A stretch of 64,000 nt of DNA, from NCBI GenBank assembly GCA_902806595.1, contig CADCXC010000044.1:1426001-1490000 (forward strand). Reading direction: 5' to 3'. The notes beneath the pieces were generated by a model, which searched no databases, was not told the origin of the DNA, and saw only the letters and a list, made by a program, of their open reading frames with translations. The translations under genes and the position numbers were made by a program. The number at the start of each line of letters is the position of its first letter. Position 1 is the first letter of the stretch. Positions 22,225 through 32,178 of this stretch are shown piece after piece. This DNA is from Pyrenopolyporus hunteri. Taxonomy: Eukaryota; Ascomycota; Sordariomycetes; Xylariales; Hypoxylaceae.

Positions 22225-23471
22225 TAGATCAGGGGTTTCTTGCCAACGGCAGCAACAGTACCAAATGTCGATACAACAATTTCTCCATCGCCCATCCTGG
22301 ACGTGGATTCTTTTTTACATATAATACGTGTAACGGACCCCTGGGCCACGATAGGGTTATATGATAACTCAAAGAAAAAGGGCACCTCGGTATTTGATAG
22401 TCGTGCAATGGGATAGTTCCATCACGGAGTACGTACGAGTTTATGTCTTGTCATTAATGAAGAGGCGGGTCTGACCCAGGACTCGGTACTGGGAACGTTA
22501 AGACGGAGACAGTGTTTTCTCTTTAAAAGCCTATTCGGAGTCTGCACCAAAACGTATGAATGCGGGTTGATATTCACGCTAGTAGTAAAACTTCAAGATG
22601 ATATTCCCATGTCCATAAGAGCCGAGAGGAAAGGAGTCGGGTAGTCCATACAGTTAAACAGAAACCATTCGATGTCTCCTATCCTATCAACAAGGTAAAA
22701 CAAAGTGGTTTAGTACTGACCGACGGTTCCTGTGAGTATCGGCCCTCACGTCTTTCACTGTATATAAGTAAGAGATATGAATAGAGGCACGATTCGTGAC
22801 GATCTCTAACAATGGAGGTTGTCAATATGTCACGAGAGGTGATGCCTGTACAGTGTGTACACGTAGCTTTTATTGTACTCGATGGCAAACTTGCTTCCGT
22901 TAATAGACGATATAAGCATCGTCTTGTTTCTTCAATACTATCCGACATATGTCAGTCTTATAACGATCGTCTTGCAGCGGATAGCCTGTATGTAACACCT
23001 TCCCTAGATACGTCAACTCGGTTGAAATCTCTACAGTTTGAAACCCGAGCTTGACTGAGAACGCAGCCGACACCGATACGTATGTACGTAGTCTTTCTTA
23101 TTTAAAGAGAACTTCCCCCAATTTACTTACCTGGCATCTACAAGTTCCCATTCAAACTCTGAACCTTTCCCACTCCTACACATACATAGACCCAAAAGTG
23201 ATATTTCCACCCAGAAACACACTTCCTGACAAGTTACCTTCATCGAGACTTACACTCTTGCACTCCTAGGTAAGGACCTTTTCCCTATTCAACACCGACT
23301 CATCTGCTGATAGAACCCTAGCGGAGCAAATACCATTTTGTCAAGTCTACTTCGGATATTTTCCAGCCGGCCCCAAGGCAGCGCAATCAGGTATGAATCC
23401 CCGTAGGTACGAGGAGCAGACGCGTATCACGCTTGATACCCCAGCTAGGACGCCTACTGACTCTTTCCAGG
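21999..23471. other. intergenic; poly-A tract; probable 5' UTR of next gene
   Basis: No coding signal. A poly-A run occupies about 22193-22221 behind a short C/T-rich patch. The last 200 bases may contain a 5' UTR intron of the gene at 23472: a GTAAGG donor at 23270 and a TTTCCAG acceptor ending at 23470. Confidence 0.5.
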
Positions 23472-23927
23472 ATGCGATTCTTTCGCAAGCTCCGAGCCGT
23501 CCGCTGGGGTGCCCCTCTCAGGAGCCTCTGCCGCCGTCTAGGCATCTTCAACAACACCGTCTCTCTGCAGATCTGGCTGGCCAAGGACACCGTCGAGCCG
23601 TTCTTCTCCGAGTTCAAGTCCTGGTGCCTCGTCCACCACCCCCATGCCGGCGAGCCCGACTTCACGGACGTCCTGATGCAAATCATCACGGACTATGCGG
23701 GAAACCTCCCTCGTGTCGTCCCGGAGGTGCCTGACCGATCGAACTGGGCTTATTCCCAGCACGCCGCCCGTTTCGTCGCTCAGGTCATCATCAAAAACAA
23801 CGGAAACGGCGGCATCTTCAACTGGACCGACGAAGACTTGGAGGATGCTGTGTGGCAGGTCTACAAGATCCTGGCCTATCTCACTCAGAAATGGCAGCGC
23901 GACCATTTTGGCCCTGGACACCGTTAA
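23472..23927 (+). CDS. hypothetical protein, 151 residues
   Basis: Not recognised. The frame from ATG 23472 to TAA 23927 has balanced composition and coding-like codon use (C or G mostly in third positions). A TTTCCAG acceptor lies directly before the ATG, so the start is probably next to a 5' UTR exon junction; earlier in-frame Met codons would read through it. The sequence starts very basic (MRFFRKLRAVRWG) and has an aromatic, acidic C-terminal part (NWTDEDLEDAVWQVYKILAYL) likely to be helical. No signal peptide, transmembrane helix or known motif. Confidence 0.6.
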   Translation: MRFFRKLRAVRWGAPLRSLCRRLGIFNNTVSLQIWLAKDTVEPFFSEFKSWCLVHHPHAGEPDFTDVLMQIITDYAGNLPRVVPEVPDRSNWAYSQHAARFVAQVIIKNNGNGGIFNWTDEDLEDAVWQVYKILAYLTQKWQRDHFGPGHR

Positions 23928-24824
23928 GGAGCTCTGATGCTGGCGCCGTGGGAGGCTCAGGATGAGGATATGGCATGATAACGGGATTTAGTCATGTGAA
24001 AGGCACTGCTGGTGGGCGCCTTTCTTGCATTGTAGCGCGGTAAAGCGTGGAGGATGTGCGATCCTCTATTTGCTGTGATTCTACACAGCATTGAGTCCTA
24101 GTTTATCTCGGTATTCTTAGTTCTCGGAAATACATTACCCGGTATATTGGTAAAGACTTGAAGCGATAGTTCCATATGGTGCGTTCTATTATCGTGGGCT
24201 ACAGGAACGTAATCCGGGCGTAGCACACGCCCTTATCGCGTAGTCGGTGTCCTCACTCCTGCAAAACATAAAAGCAACCAAGACTATCCAAAGACGCTCG
24301 TAGGAGACATGATATTATAAAATTCTATATCGGGGTCCTTCGTATTTTCGTAGCTATCTCTCGATTAGCCTAACAGTCAATTAGAGGTAAACTTCTAGGT
24401 TAGCGATCGCGCCCAAGATTAGTAGAGCCATTCTATTCCTAACTCCGCGACAACACCTATAACGCTAGTATGCGCGACACTGTCGATTATCCGACGAAGG
24501 CAACTAGATATTTCCTCTATTCTAAGACCGTCACTCTGGTCGAGATACACCGGATACCCCGAAAGATAGATCATGGCGTTAAATGTGCTCACTGGAGAAG
24601 GGCGGGCCCAGTGCCATGGTTGTGGATAATCGACTTCGTCGTGGTATCTAGAGGCACGAGCGTTATTCGCTTGGCCCAAGATATCCCGTCCGCCAACGAA
24701 CTGAGATAGTGCCCGCTCCAAAAATGTCTATTGCTTTCCTAGTTGGCGTAATTCGTCAGCTTCCGATCGGCGGTAGATGAACTCGTTCTGGGTGATGACG
24801 TCTCCAACCTGGACAGATAGCTAT
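23928..24824. other. intergenic, one weak open frame
   Basis: The only long frame is a 100-codon minus-strand one (24721-24419) with no recognisable features. I do not call it a gene, though it could be a decayed exon. Nothing else seen. Confidence 0.4.
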
Positions 24825-25346
24825 TTAAACCTCCACGAACTCCCACGCAACGGCATCCCCTCTCTTCTCGATCAGCCCGTGACCATCTTTCGCGATAGTC
24901 ACCCTAGACAGCCCGTCTGGATGAAACGTGAGGAGGACGTAGCCACCATCCGGGTGCTTCCGCACGCAGAAATACTCATGGGCCCTGTGGTGCTTGACTT
25001 CGGCGACGAGGTTGCCTTGGCCGTCGTGGCCTAGGTACGTATCGTGGATGGGGTCCTTAAAGCCCAGCCATCCCATCTTCTCGACGCACACCCAGTGATA
25101 ACCGCCCTGGTCGCCTTTGTGAGGCTCGAGGCGGACCCGCCCACCTACGATGGTGATTTGCGCTCCCGATGTTGGATGACGGATGACGAATGTGCGGCCC
25201 GGCCATGGTACGGTCTCCTTGCGAGGCGAAGGCAAAAAGCGGTCCTCGATTGACAGGTCGCCCGTTATTGTTGAATGGGTTGGCGTCGCGTCGCCTTCGG
25301 TCGTGGAACTAGCTATGCTCATATTGGAAATGTCCGGTATTCCCAT
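24825..25346 (-). CDS. hypothetical protein with probable beta-trefoil-like repeats
   Basis: 173 residues, single exon. After a Ser/Thr-rich disordered N-terminus (1-45; Met9 is an alternative start) comes a domain of about 125 residues made of short beta-type segments, each ending in Gly or Asp turns: FVIRHPTSGAQITI, GGRVRLEPH, YLGHDGQGNLVAEV, EYFCVRKHPDGGYVLL, RVTIAKDGHGLIEK and WEFVEV. The layout (xYLGxDxxGxL, then FxVRKHPDGGYxLL) resembles beta-trefoil/fascin-like carbohydrate- or ligand-binding folds; this is inferred from pattern only. No signal peptide, so probably cytosolic. Function unknown. Confidence 0.75.
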   Translation of the reverse strand: MGIPDISNMSIASSTTEGDATPTHSTITGDLSIEDRFLPSPRKETVPWPGRTFVIRHPTSGAQITIVGGRVRLEPHKGDQGGYHWVCVEKMGWLGFKDPIHDTYLGHDGQGNLVAEVKHHRAHEYFCVRKHPDGGYVLLTFHPDGLSRVTIAKDGHGLIEKRGDAVAWEFVEV

Positions 25347-25741
25347 TATGCCTCTAGAAAACCGGCTGCTGTCTCTGGAGTGTTATGTTGAGGTTATGAT
25401 CTCCTGAGAAGTCCTGAAGAGGGGTAATAATGCTCAGGTATGACAGGTCACTTTTGAGGCCCCAACCAGCGCAACTGTTACCACAGCCCCAGGCTGTCCC
25501 CGTATCCAATGGCGCCTCTTGCCCTACCTACCTATTGCCTCTGCTTGCTATGACCGGAACCGGGCCGGGCCTCGCGGGCATATGCAGAGACGGGAAATTC
25601 CGCGACGGGCAGTCCCTCGAAGATTTCAATTTGGGAAGGCGTAGGATACGGCGATCTTCTGAACCCATAACACCAGGTAGTGTCCGTTGAAAGTGTCACA
25701 AAATTGTGTGTCACGATACACGTGGCTTGACGCACTTGACC
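25347..25741. other. intergenic before MITE
   Basis: No gene recognised. It lies between the start of the minus-strand beta-rich protein and the inverted-repeat element at 25742. Confidence 0.45.
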
Positions 25742-26213
25742 CTGGTCGAAGTCCAGAGAACCGCCAAACCGCCATTCATTTTTATTTTACTAGACAGTTT
25801 AGCCTATAGTACGCCACACCGTATTTTCGACCATTATAAACTTAGGGCATTTAACGTATATCACCCCTAAAATATAACGCTATCTACAGTGGTTAATCGC
25901 TATATTTATTTCAAATCTCACGTTATATAAAAAAGATACGTAGGTACCTACCTTCGCATTTAAGCATATGTATGTGCCACTATATTTCTATTTATACTTA
26001 TGTAGTTACGTACCTTTTCCGTGTAACCTGAGATTTGAAAAAAATAGTGATTGATTACTGTAGATAGCGCTGAATTTTAGGGGCGGTACATACTAAATGC
26101 CCTAAATTTATAGTGGCTTTAGTAACCGGGAATAAAGTGTGGCGTACTGTGCGCGTACTATACGGTAGAATAAAAATGAATGGCGGTTTGGCGGTTTCCA
26201 GGACTTCGTCCAG
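25742..26213. mobile_element. MITE with long (about 190-bp) terminal inverted repeats
   Basis: The left arm (25742 to about 25932) and right arm (about 26029-26213) are inverted copies. Shared blocks in order from each end are CTGG(T/A)CGAAGTCC, ACCGCCAAACCGCCATTCAT, TAGGGCATTTA, CGCTATCTACAGT and CAAATCTCA. The interior of about 100 bp contains TACCTA motifs. No frame. A related left end recurs at 51825. No clear target duplication could be fixed at the ends. Confidence 0.85.
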
Positions 26214-26738
26214 CCTACGACGATTTTATACATTTATATATTTATGTACCTATTTATGCTGTTCGCATTTGCAAGCTTTTCATACCCTAGCATGGGTGCC
26301 TAGGTAGATATATGTAATTCAAGCATTTCCGTGTGATAGGAAGTTCCCACGGCATCATCCAGCTCATCTGCCTACCTACCTAACATAGGTACTTATGCCT
26401 ACAAAAGCTAGGTAGATAAAAGGCTGCGCCTGCGTTACTTTTTATCGGAGCTCGAATCTCCAGGATACGTCTAACTGACTTTGTTACCGAGGACAAGTAA
26501 GTTATTCAACTCCATAGAAATTCGTCACTACAGGCATCTATCTTGGTAGGTAGGTAACAGGTAGGCTTAAATCGAACGATTAACAAGAAATTGGGAACTT
26601 CCTTAGAAACCAAACATGGACTGACAAGACTTTACCTGTACTATTATCTACATAGGTAGATAACTTATTCATCCGGGAGGTAAATATTAAACTGCGCGAT
26701 AAATATCGATCTATACTTACGGCTTAGAGCACTCCATT
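26214..26738. other. intergenic rich in TAGGTA/TACCTA strings
   Basis: Contains at least four short clusters of TACCTACC or TAGGTAGG (about 26243, 26371, 26546 and 26652). No gene. Confidence 0.5.
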
Positions 26739-27458
26739 TCAACCTCGGAATAGCCCTACTATCGGGCGGCCGATCGCTAGCAACCAGCCGCCGAAGCGTA
26801 CCGCCAGGCCGCCGAGAGGTCGTGCGAAAAATCCATTTCTTACGAAATAAGTGAGGCCGTGGTACACCGCCGTTAGAACGGTGCTCCAATACATGGCGTT
26901 CGTCGCCGCCCCCGCAACCCTGATACCGAACGACCCTTGCCCGGTCACCGAGAGGGACCCCCCGAACGTGTCCAGGCCCCCTTCCACCGCCTTCTCCAGC
27001 GTCTTCTCTAGCAGTCTATCTTCGAGCTGCGACTGCATCCACCTCTCGCAGCACGCCTCGAACATGGCCGCGCCGCAGCCGAGCTTGTAGTCGTACATGC
27101 AACGCGACTTGCTCGTGAGGGTCTGGTACGCCTCGTTGAGCCGGCACATGTTGTCGTGCGCTTCCTCGGTGGTGCAGTTCCTGTCCTTGTCCGGGTGCTG
27201 CATCTTCGCCTTCTGGCGGTACGCCGCCCGCACCTCCTCCTCCGGCGCGAACATCTGGAGCCCGAGGAGGTCGTAGTAGTTCACCTGGACTTCTGCCCCG
27301 GTACGCGTCGTCCTTATTTTTAATCCCGGGACGTCGGTGAAGTGGAGGCAAAGGACTAGGACTGCTCCTGTCACAGCTAGGAATTGCACGAGCGACTTAA
27401 AACCGCTCCTTAGTGGACTTGTCTCGAAATATCTCCTGGCCGCCCTGATTCTATCCAT
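26739..27458 (-). CDS. membrane-anchored DnaJ-domain (J-protein) co-chaperone
   Basis: 239 residues, one exon. A transmembrane segment at about 25-41 follows a basic N-terminus. The J domain spans about 60-127 (NYYDLLGL, then EVRAAYRQKAKMQHPDKD) with the HPD tripeptide at 88-90 that stimulates Hsp70 ATPase. A cysteine cluster follows (Cys120, 128, 136, 137), then glycine-rich hydrophobic segments around 185-236 that may re-enter a membrane. Topology and organelle (ER or mitochondrial) cannot be settled; there is no cleavable presequence. Start chosen as the first in-frame ATG. Confidence 0.87.
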   Translation of the reverse strand: MDRIRAARRYFETSPLRSGFKSLVQFLAVTGAVLVLCLHFTDVPGLKIRTTRTGAEVQVNYYDLLGLQMFAPEEEVRAAYRQKAKMQHPDKDRNCTTEEAHDNMCRLNEAYQTLTSKSRCMYDYKLGCGAAMFEACCERWMQSQLEDRLLEKTLEKAVEGGLDTFGGSLSVTGQGSFGIRVAGAATNAMYWSTVLTAVYHGLTYFVRNGFFARPLGGLAVRFGGWLLAIGRPIVGLFRG

Positions 27459-28122
27459 CTTGAATGCGAAGTGAGGGGATAGGTATTCTAAATTCTTGAG
27501 TGCCCTAATGTTAGTGCGTAAGATTAGCTCATTGATAGCTCTTGGTCAGAAGACGTACGATATTACATTTTAAATATTGACTGTATCAGAATATCGCGCC
27601 ATCGTTCACTGATTGTATGCTTTCAGTCATTCTCGGAGTACTTACGTGGCCATCTGCAACTTAACAATATAGTTTCAGAATTCCCAATTCGATCGGTAAG
27701 GAGGGTATTGTTGGAAAATAATAGCTAATCAATGGCTTTATTGGCCATCCATTTTTTCCGAGATTGCTTCTATTCATGTAGTATTGCGGAAATGGTTCAA
27801 AGAGCTAGTCTTAGGACATTGTAGATACCTAAGTATGCGTAGCTTTCGATTATATTTATATTATATTTCTATTATCTACCAAAATACCTACCTACCTACA
27901 TAACATGTAGCCACAAGGCTAATGTTCTGGATAGGGGATGCTACCTGCCTATTTATCAGGGGGAACGTATACGGTATGGAGTCTAGTCCGTATAGGAGAT
28001 GTTCTAAGACTTTCTAACGACATAGAAATTGCGTGGGATTATCTTCAGGGGGTGATCATGAATTCTTATACTTGACTCGGGGGGTTATAGAATACAGGAG
28101 CGTTGTCGTCGCTGTGTCTCGA
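27459..28122. other. intergenic, AT-leaning
   Basis: No gene seen. Contains a TACCTACC run near 27886. Probable promoter of the J-protein gene at its left end. Confidence 0.5.
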
Positions 28123-29733
28123 CTAGAAAGGAACCTTGAAACCACCGGGGACTTGGTAAAGGAAAGTTCCTTTGCTGTCTACATTCTTCCGGACTTCTTT
28201 GAGTTTCCGAACGGCCTTCTTGCCGTAGCTATTAATAGGATCTTGCCATGGCGCCGCGTAGTTTAGGTAGACAAAGGGGTCGTAGGAATCTAACTTTCTC
28301 GCGTCGCCTTCGATCTTACTGAATAATTCGCGCGCAGCCTTCTCGATCTTCATGCCATCTTCTTCATTCATCCAGAATGCGTTTAGAGTGACCATTACTA
28401 GTGGATCTGCCCGGTTAGAGAGGCCTAAGGCGTTGGAAGCAGCATGCCGCGCGTAAATCGCTGGCGGCAAGGGCTCTAGCGAGAGAGCCCAGACGATCCT
28501 AGGAATACCCCGAATAGCTTCGAGGCTCTTATCCCAGTTCAAATATGTTGCACTGAGCATCGGAAGAGTAGACTTTTGAGTGGTTGTGACAGATAATTGA
28601 CTTTTCAACATATTAGTATGTCTTCGAGAGGGGTCAATGTCAAGCACGTACCGCCGTCCGTTCGCCGTGTAAGAGCCCTGTTCTACGGCCATCTCTCCCA
28701 TCGTAGCGGTACGCATTTTAGTGTCCGTCGAAGATATCTTCATCAGCTTCTTAAAGACCGGTGGATTCTTCTCGGGCTTTGTATATTCGAAATTGTTCAA
28801 GATGAAGGTTGTGCCTTTGGGCGCGTAGCCGAGGTTAACCACCAAAGACGCATATTCGTCATAGGAATCGTCCGAGTTGAAGTCGACAAATGCCTTGAGT
28901 TGCTCGTTGATTGTGGACATCGGGTAGAGGACCGACCCGCCCCATATAGGCCCCTGTTCAAAAGTCTGGAAGTCGATACGGGTGACGATCCCGAAATTGT
29001 TCGACCCGCCCCGGAGGGCAACGAGCAGGTCTAGGTTCTCTCGAGAATTCGCGTTTACCACAGACCCGTTAGCTAGCACGACTTCGAAATTCGACACCGT
29101 GTCGCACGTCCAACCGTATCGAGGCGAAAAGTACGAGATCCCACCCCCTAAAGTCAGTCCGCCCACGCCTACTTGCGCTACGCGGCTGCCTGCGACCGAC
29201 AGGCCCAAGGGATCAAGCTTAGAGTAGACATCGCCCCAAGTCGCCCCAACTCCAACCTTCGCTGTTTCTCTGTCTTCGCTCACCTCGATGGTATTGAGGG
29301 AGCTGAGGTCTATAGTTACTCCAGCGGCAATATTCGCTGCCCCGGCGGTACCAGCGTGGCCCCCAGATCGAACAGCGAAACGGCAGCTGCCTTGTTCTTC
29401 TTTACTAAGCAAAGCCGTCGTTGAGGTCAATGAGAGGACGGCACTCGAGACGTCTTCGCTCGTGGTTGGCGCGATGACGCAAAGAGGGTGGATATGAGAC
29501 TCCTGCTGAGTGTGGTACGAAGAAATGGAAGAACTGTAGCCCGGGCTGCCTGGGAAGAGGACTTTATCACCAAGCAAAGAGAGCAGGGCCAGACACTGCA
29601 ATTCAGGATTGATAAGTTTAGCCTATACGGTGTTGCCGTGAAGCTTAGCTTGGAAGATAGGTGGTCTACTTACACAGGCCCCGCTAAGGCTTTGTGCCCT
29701 CGTAAACTCGGAGCTTAAGACCCGTTGGTCCAT
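28123..29733 (-). CDS. FAD-linked oxidase (PCMH/BBE-like oxidoreductase)
   Basis: Flavoprotein oxidase of the FAD_binding_4 (PCMH) family, as often found in fungal secondary metabolism; substrate unknown. Exons are 29733-29674 (20 codons) and 29595-28123, with intron donor GTAAGT and acceptor TTGCAG in phase 0; 510 residues. The FAD domain shows VRSGGH (95-100; His100 is the position commonly bound to FAD), VGVGATWGDVY and VGGLTLGGGISYFSPRYGWTCD. The C-terminal substrate domain ends YLNYAAPW, then a Tyr/Lys-rich tail typical of BBE-like enzymes. No signal peptide, unlike many secreted BBE enzymes, so likely cytosolic. The next gene is an alpha/beta hydrolase in the same orientation. Confidence 0.9.
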
Positions 29734-30304
29734 GATCGGATATGTGGGAGTGGGCGTGAAAAGGGGGTAGAGGGGCAGTAAGGAGAAGGGAAATAAAACG
29801 GGGAATAAAAGAACGAACGACTACAGATGAATGAATGAACGGAAAGATAGAGAATGAGAGTGGCCTCCGTAATAATGAGGCTATGAAAAGAAAAGGTATG
29901 TTAAATTCGGTAATCCTGTATATATTGCTATTTTCTTACCCCTTTTCTGCAATCCAGGTACTGCTTTCGAGTTAACTGCATCGGCCATCAGTCGGTATCC
30001 CTTAGGATAACCTATCTCAGGTATGCGGAAACGTGCTGTGAGACGTCCGAAACGTTAGACCTAAGACACGCGGCCGAGTATTGACTCACCATCTCCCTCT
30101 TGGGTTCGAGCCATTCTCCTTCGGGTTTATCATTAATATATCACCACAATTTGGAGGACGATGGTCATTCTGCATATCATCCAATCATTGGTATTTTATC
30201 TTTATATTAGCCCCCATCCAGTCAGCCCTTGCGTTAGCGGCTCAGTTATGACTAAGGAAAGACATCATCATTTAGGATAGCCTCCTATTTTTCCACAGGT
30301 TGAC
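29734..30304. other. intergenic
   Basis: 571 bases between the FAD oxidase start and the hydrolase 3' end, both on the minus strand. Purine-rich upstream of the oxidase (29745-29890). No gene. Confidence 0.5.
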
Positions 30305-31419
30305 CTACGACTTTGAAGTCATTGCCAAAATTGCGTCCTCGATCTCCTTGGGATGCGACGCATTTAAGGCATGGCAGCCGCCCTCAAGGATGTCAATCCT
30401 GGCGTCTGGAGAAGCCACGAACAGTTGGATATGCTCCTTAGCAACGGTAACACTGTAGGCTAGGTCGGCCGATCCCTAGAAATGTCTCAGCCCAAACTGC
30501 CTCTTGAACCAGAAACCCGCCGAGTAGTGGAACTGAACTTACATGCAACCAGTGAACAGGGCATTTGATATCCCTTAGTCTAAGAAGCAGCCCGTCCCTA
30601 TCAGCTAAGCAGATGGTCGCCATTCTGAGCTTTCGCCGGCCTTCGTCTCCTGAATAGACGCGCCGCATAGTCTCAATCCAAAAACTGGTGACATCAGGGG
30701 TGGCGGCAGCTCCAAAACATATTCCGACTACCGTTTGAATCCAATCGTCGCCGGCAACAAAATCCGGGGTTGGGGTAGAGCTGGTCCATTTATCTAAGAA
30801 TGACGGGAGCACCGCAGCCGGATCCCTATAATGACGGGCGAGCCAACCTAGTTAGCGTCGCAACTTACCAGCCACGCATCGATTATCCTCGACCCCGAGA
30901 ACCCTCCGCAATAGAGACTTACCAGCAACCTTTTTGACGGGAATCAGCAGTCTCGGCATCCATTGATGTGCCCAGGGGAAGGAGACCTAGAATCTATTAC
31001 TTGTAAGCTAGGATCTATTGGTCACGAGCAACGACGAAAACTAGATTGATACGCACCTTCTCGGGAGCCAGCAACGCCATTCTCACGATAATCCAACCAC
31101 CCTGACTGGTTCCGAGCGCGTAGGCCTTGCGCACGCCTAATGCCTCCATTGCTTGCAATGCCATGAGTGCCGTGTCCCAGTATGTAAAATGCTCTGTAGA
31201 GCAGGTTGAGGCGCCATGGCCGAGGGGTTCGATGGCTAGTAGGTTCACAGTATCCGTCAGTGCCTTGCTCTCAAAATGAGTACGGAAGGCCTCGACGGTG
31301 GTGCACATGGAGTTGATGAGCACCCATGTTGGCTTCGACGGGTCCAGCTTGTTGTTTGATACGGCATATCCAACCTGCCCGTTTAAATGCGCAACCTGTA
31401 CCGTTTGTGCCGTGGCCAT
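30305..31419 (-). CDS. alpha/beta-hydrolase fold protein (four exons)
   Basis: Serine hydrolase resembling 3-oxoadipate enol-lactonase/haloperoxidase-type enzymes; substrate not predictable. Exons 31419-31057, 30993-30923, 30825-30543 and 30475-30305 give 295 residues with an unbroken frame (phases 0, 2, 0). Ser105 in GTSQGG is the nucleophile. GTSMDAE and GCWDPAA sit at the exon 2/3 join. Asp243 (GSAD) and His274 (GGCHALN) are the likely acid and base. The chosen start, MATAQTVQV, fits the family length. An in-frame ATG at 31521 would add 34 basic residues, which could be a mitochondrial presequence. Confidence 0.85.
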
Positions 31420-32178
31420 GATAGATCTGCGGACTTGCCAATGAGGGAATCTAGAGAAAAAGGGTTCTACTCTAAGGATGCTCCTGCTTACGACGAGCTT
31501 AAGTGAACCAGAACCGTTCACCTATTACGACTTGAGGAAAGCAGTTGCGGTTCGGTCCGTTTCGATCACAAATATACTACGAGGTCAAAGGGCTTTGACT
31601 TCTCTAACCCCTTTATTTCATTCTGGATATTCCTTTGACCGAGGGCGCCTAAGGTGCGGCATATACGGTCGCTATGCCGTATTGGGCAAATGGTATGAAA
31701 CTAATTGAGGGCAAAAGCCCGAACGAAGCGTTTAGCAATCGGCGCCAATACACCTCGGTGGCTGATCCGCAAGGGCGATCGCGTTTTAATATTCATGCTT
31801 GGTAGCGTTTCTTACAGGTCAGGGTCACTTCCAGAGCTCGCCGCTCTCGAAAGAACCTAGTACCCCGTACGAGACTAGCCAATTACCGGTAGTCCAATCG
31901 CGATATTCGATGAGGGCTTCGAGCTCCGAGCCTAGTACCGGAATCCTTGCAGGTTAACTCCGCTTAGCGGGGACGCCGCATACGTCGTTATCCCTTAATC
32001 CGAACTCGTTGGAGGGCCACATCCTCCCCTAGTTCCCTCGCAATTCTCTACACTCAACTCGGCGAAAGTGGTGATACCACCGGGATGCTTAAACGTTATT
32101 ACTCAATGGGTAGTTCCGTCAAGAGTTGGGAGTCGATTTTAGACTCGAATCTGGGCAGGAAGGAGGATTCTGATTACT
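31420..32178. other. intergenic
   Basis: No protein-like frame or repeat recognised between the hydrolase start and the COG3 3' end. Confidence 0.5.

Noticed and set aside
24419..24721. 100-codon minus-strand open frame
   Set aside because: No recognisable motif, no flanking splice signals that extend it, and an equally long antisense frame overlaps; coding support too weak.
28123..31419. FAD oxidase plus alpha/beta hydrolase (and the MFS and dehydrogenase further away) as a biosynthetic gene cluster
   Set aside because: No core synthase, cyclase, P450 or pathway regulator in the window, and housekeeping genes (COG3, ATM1, J-protein) lie among them.
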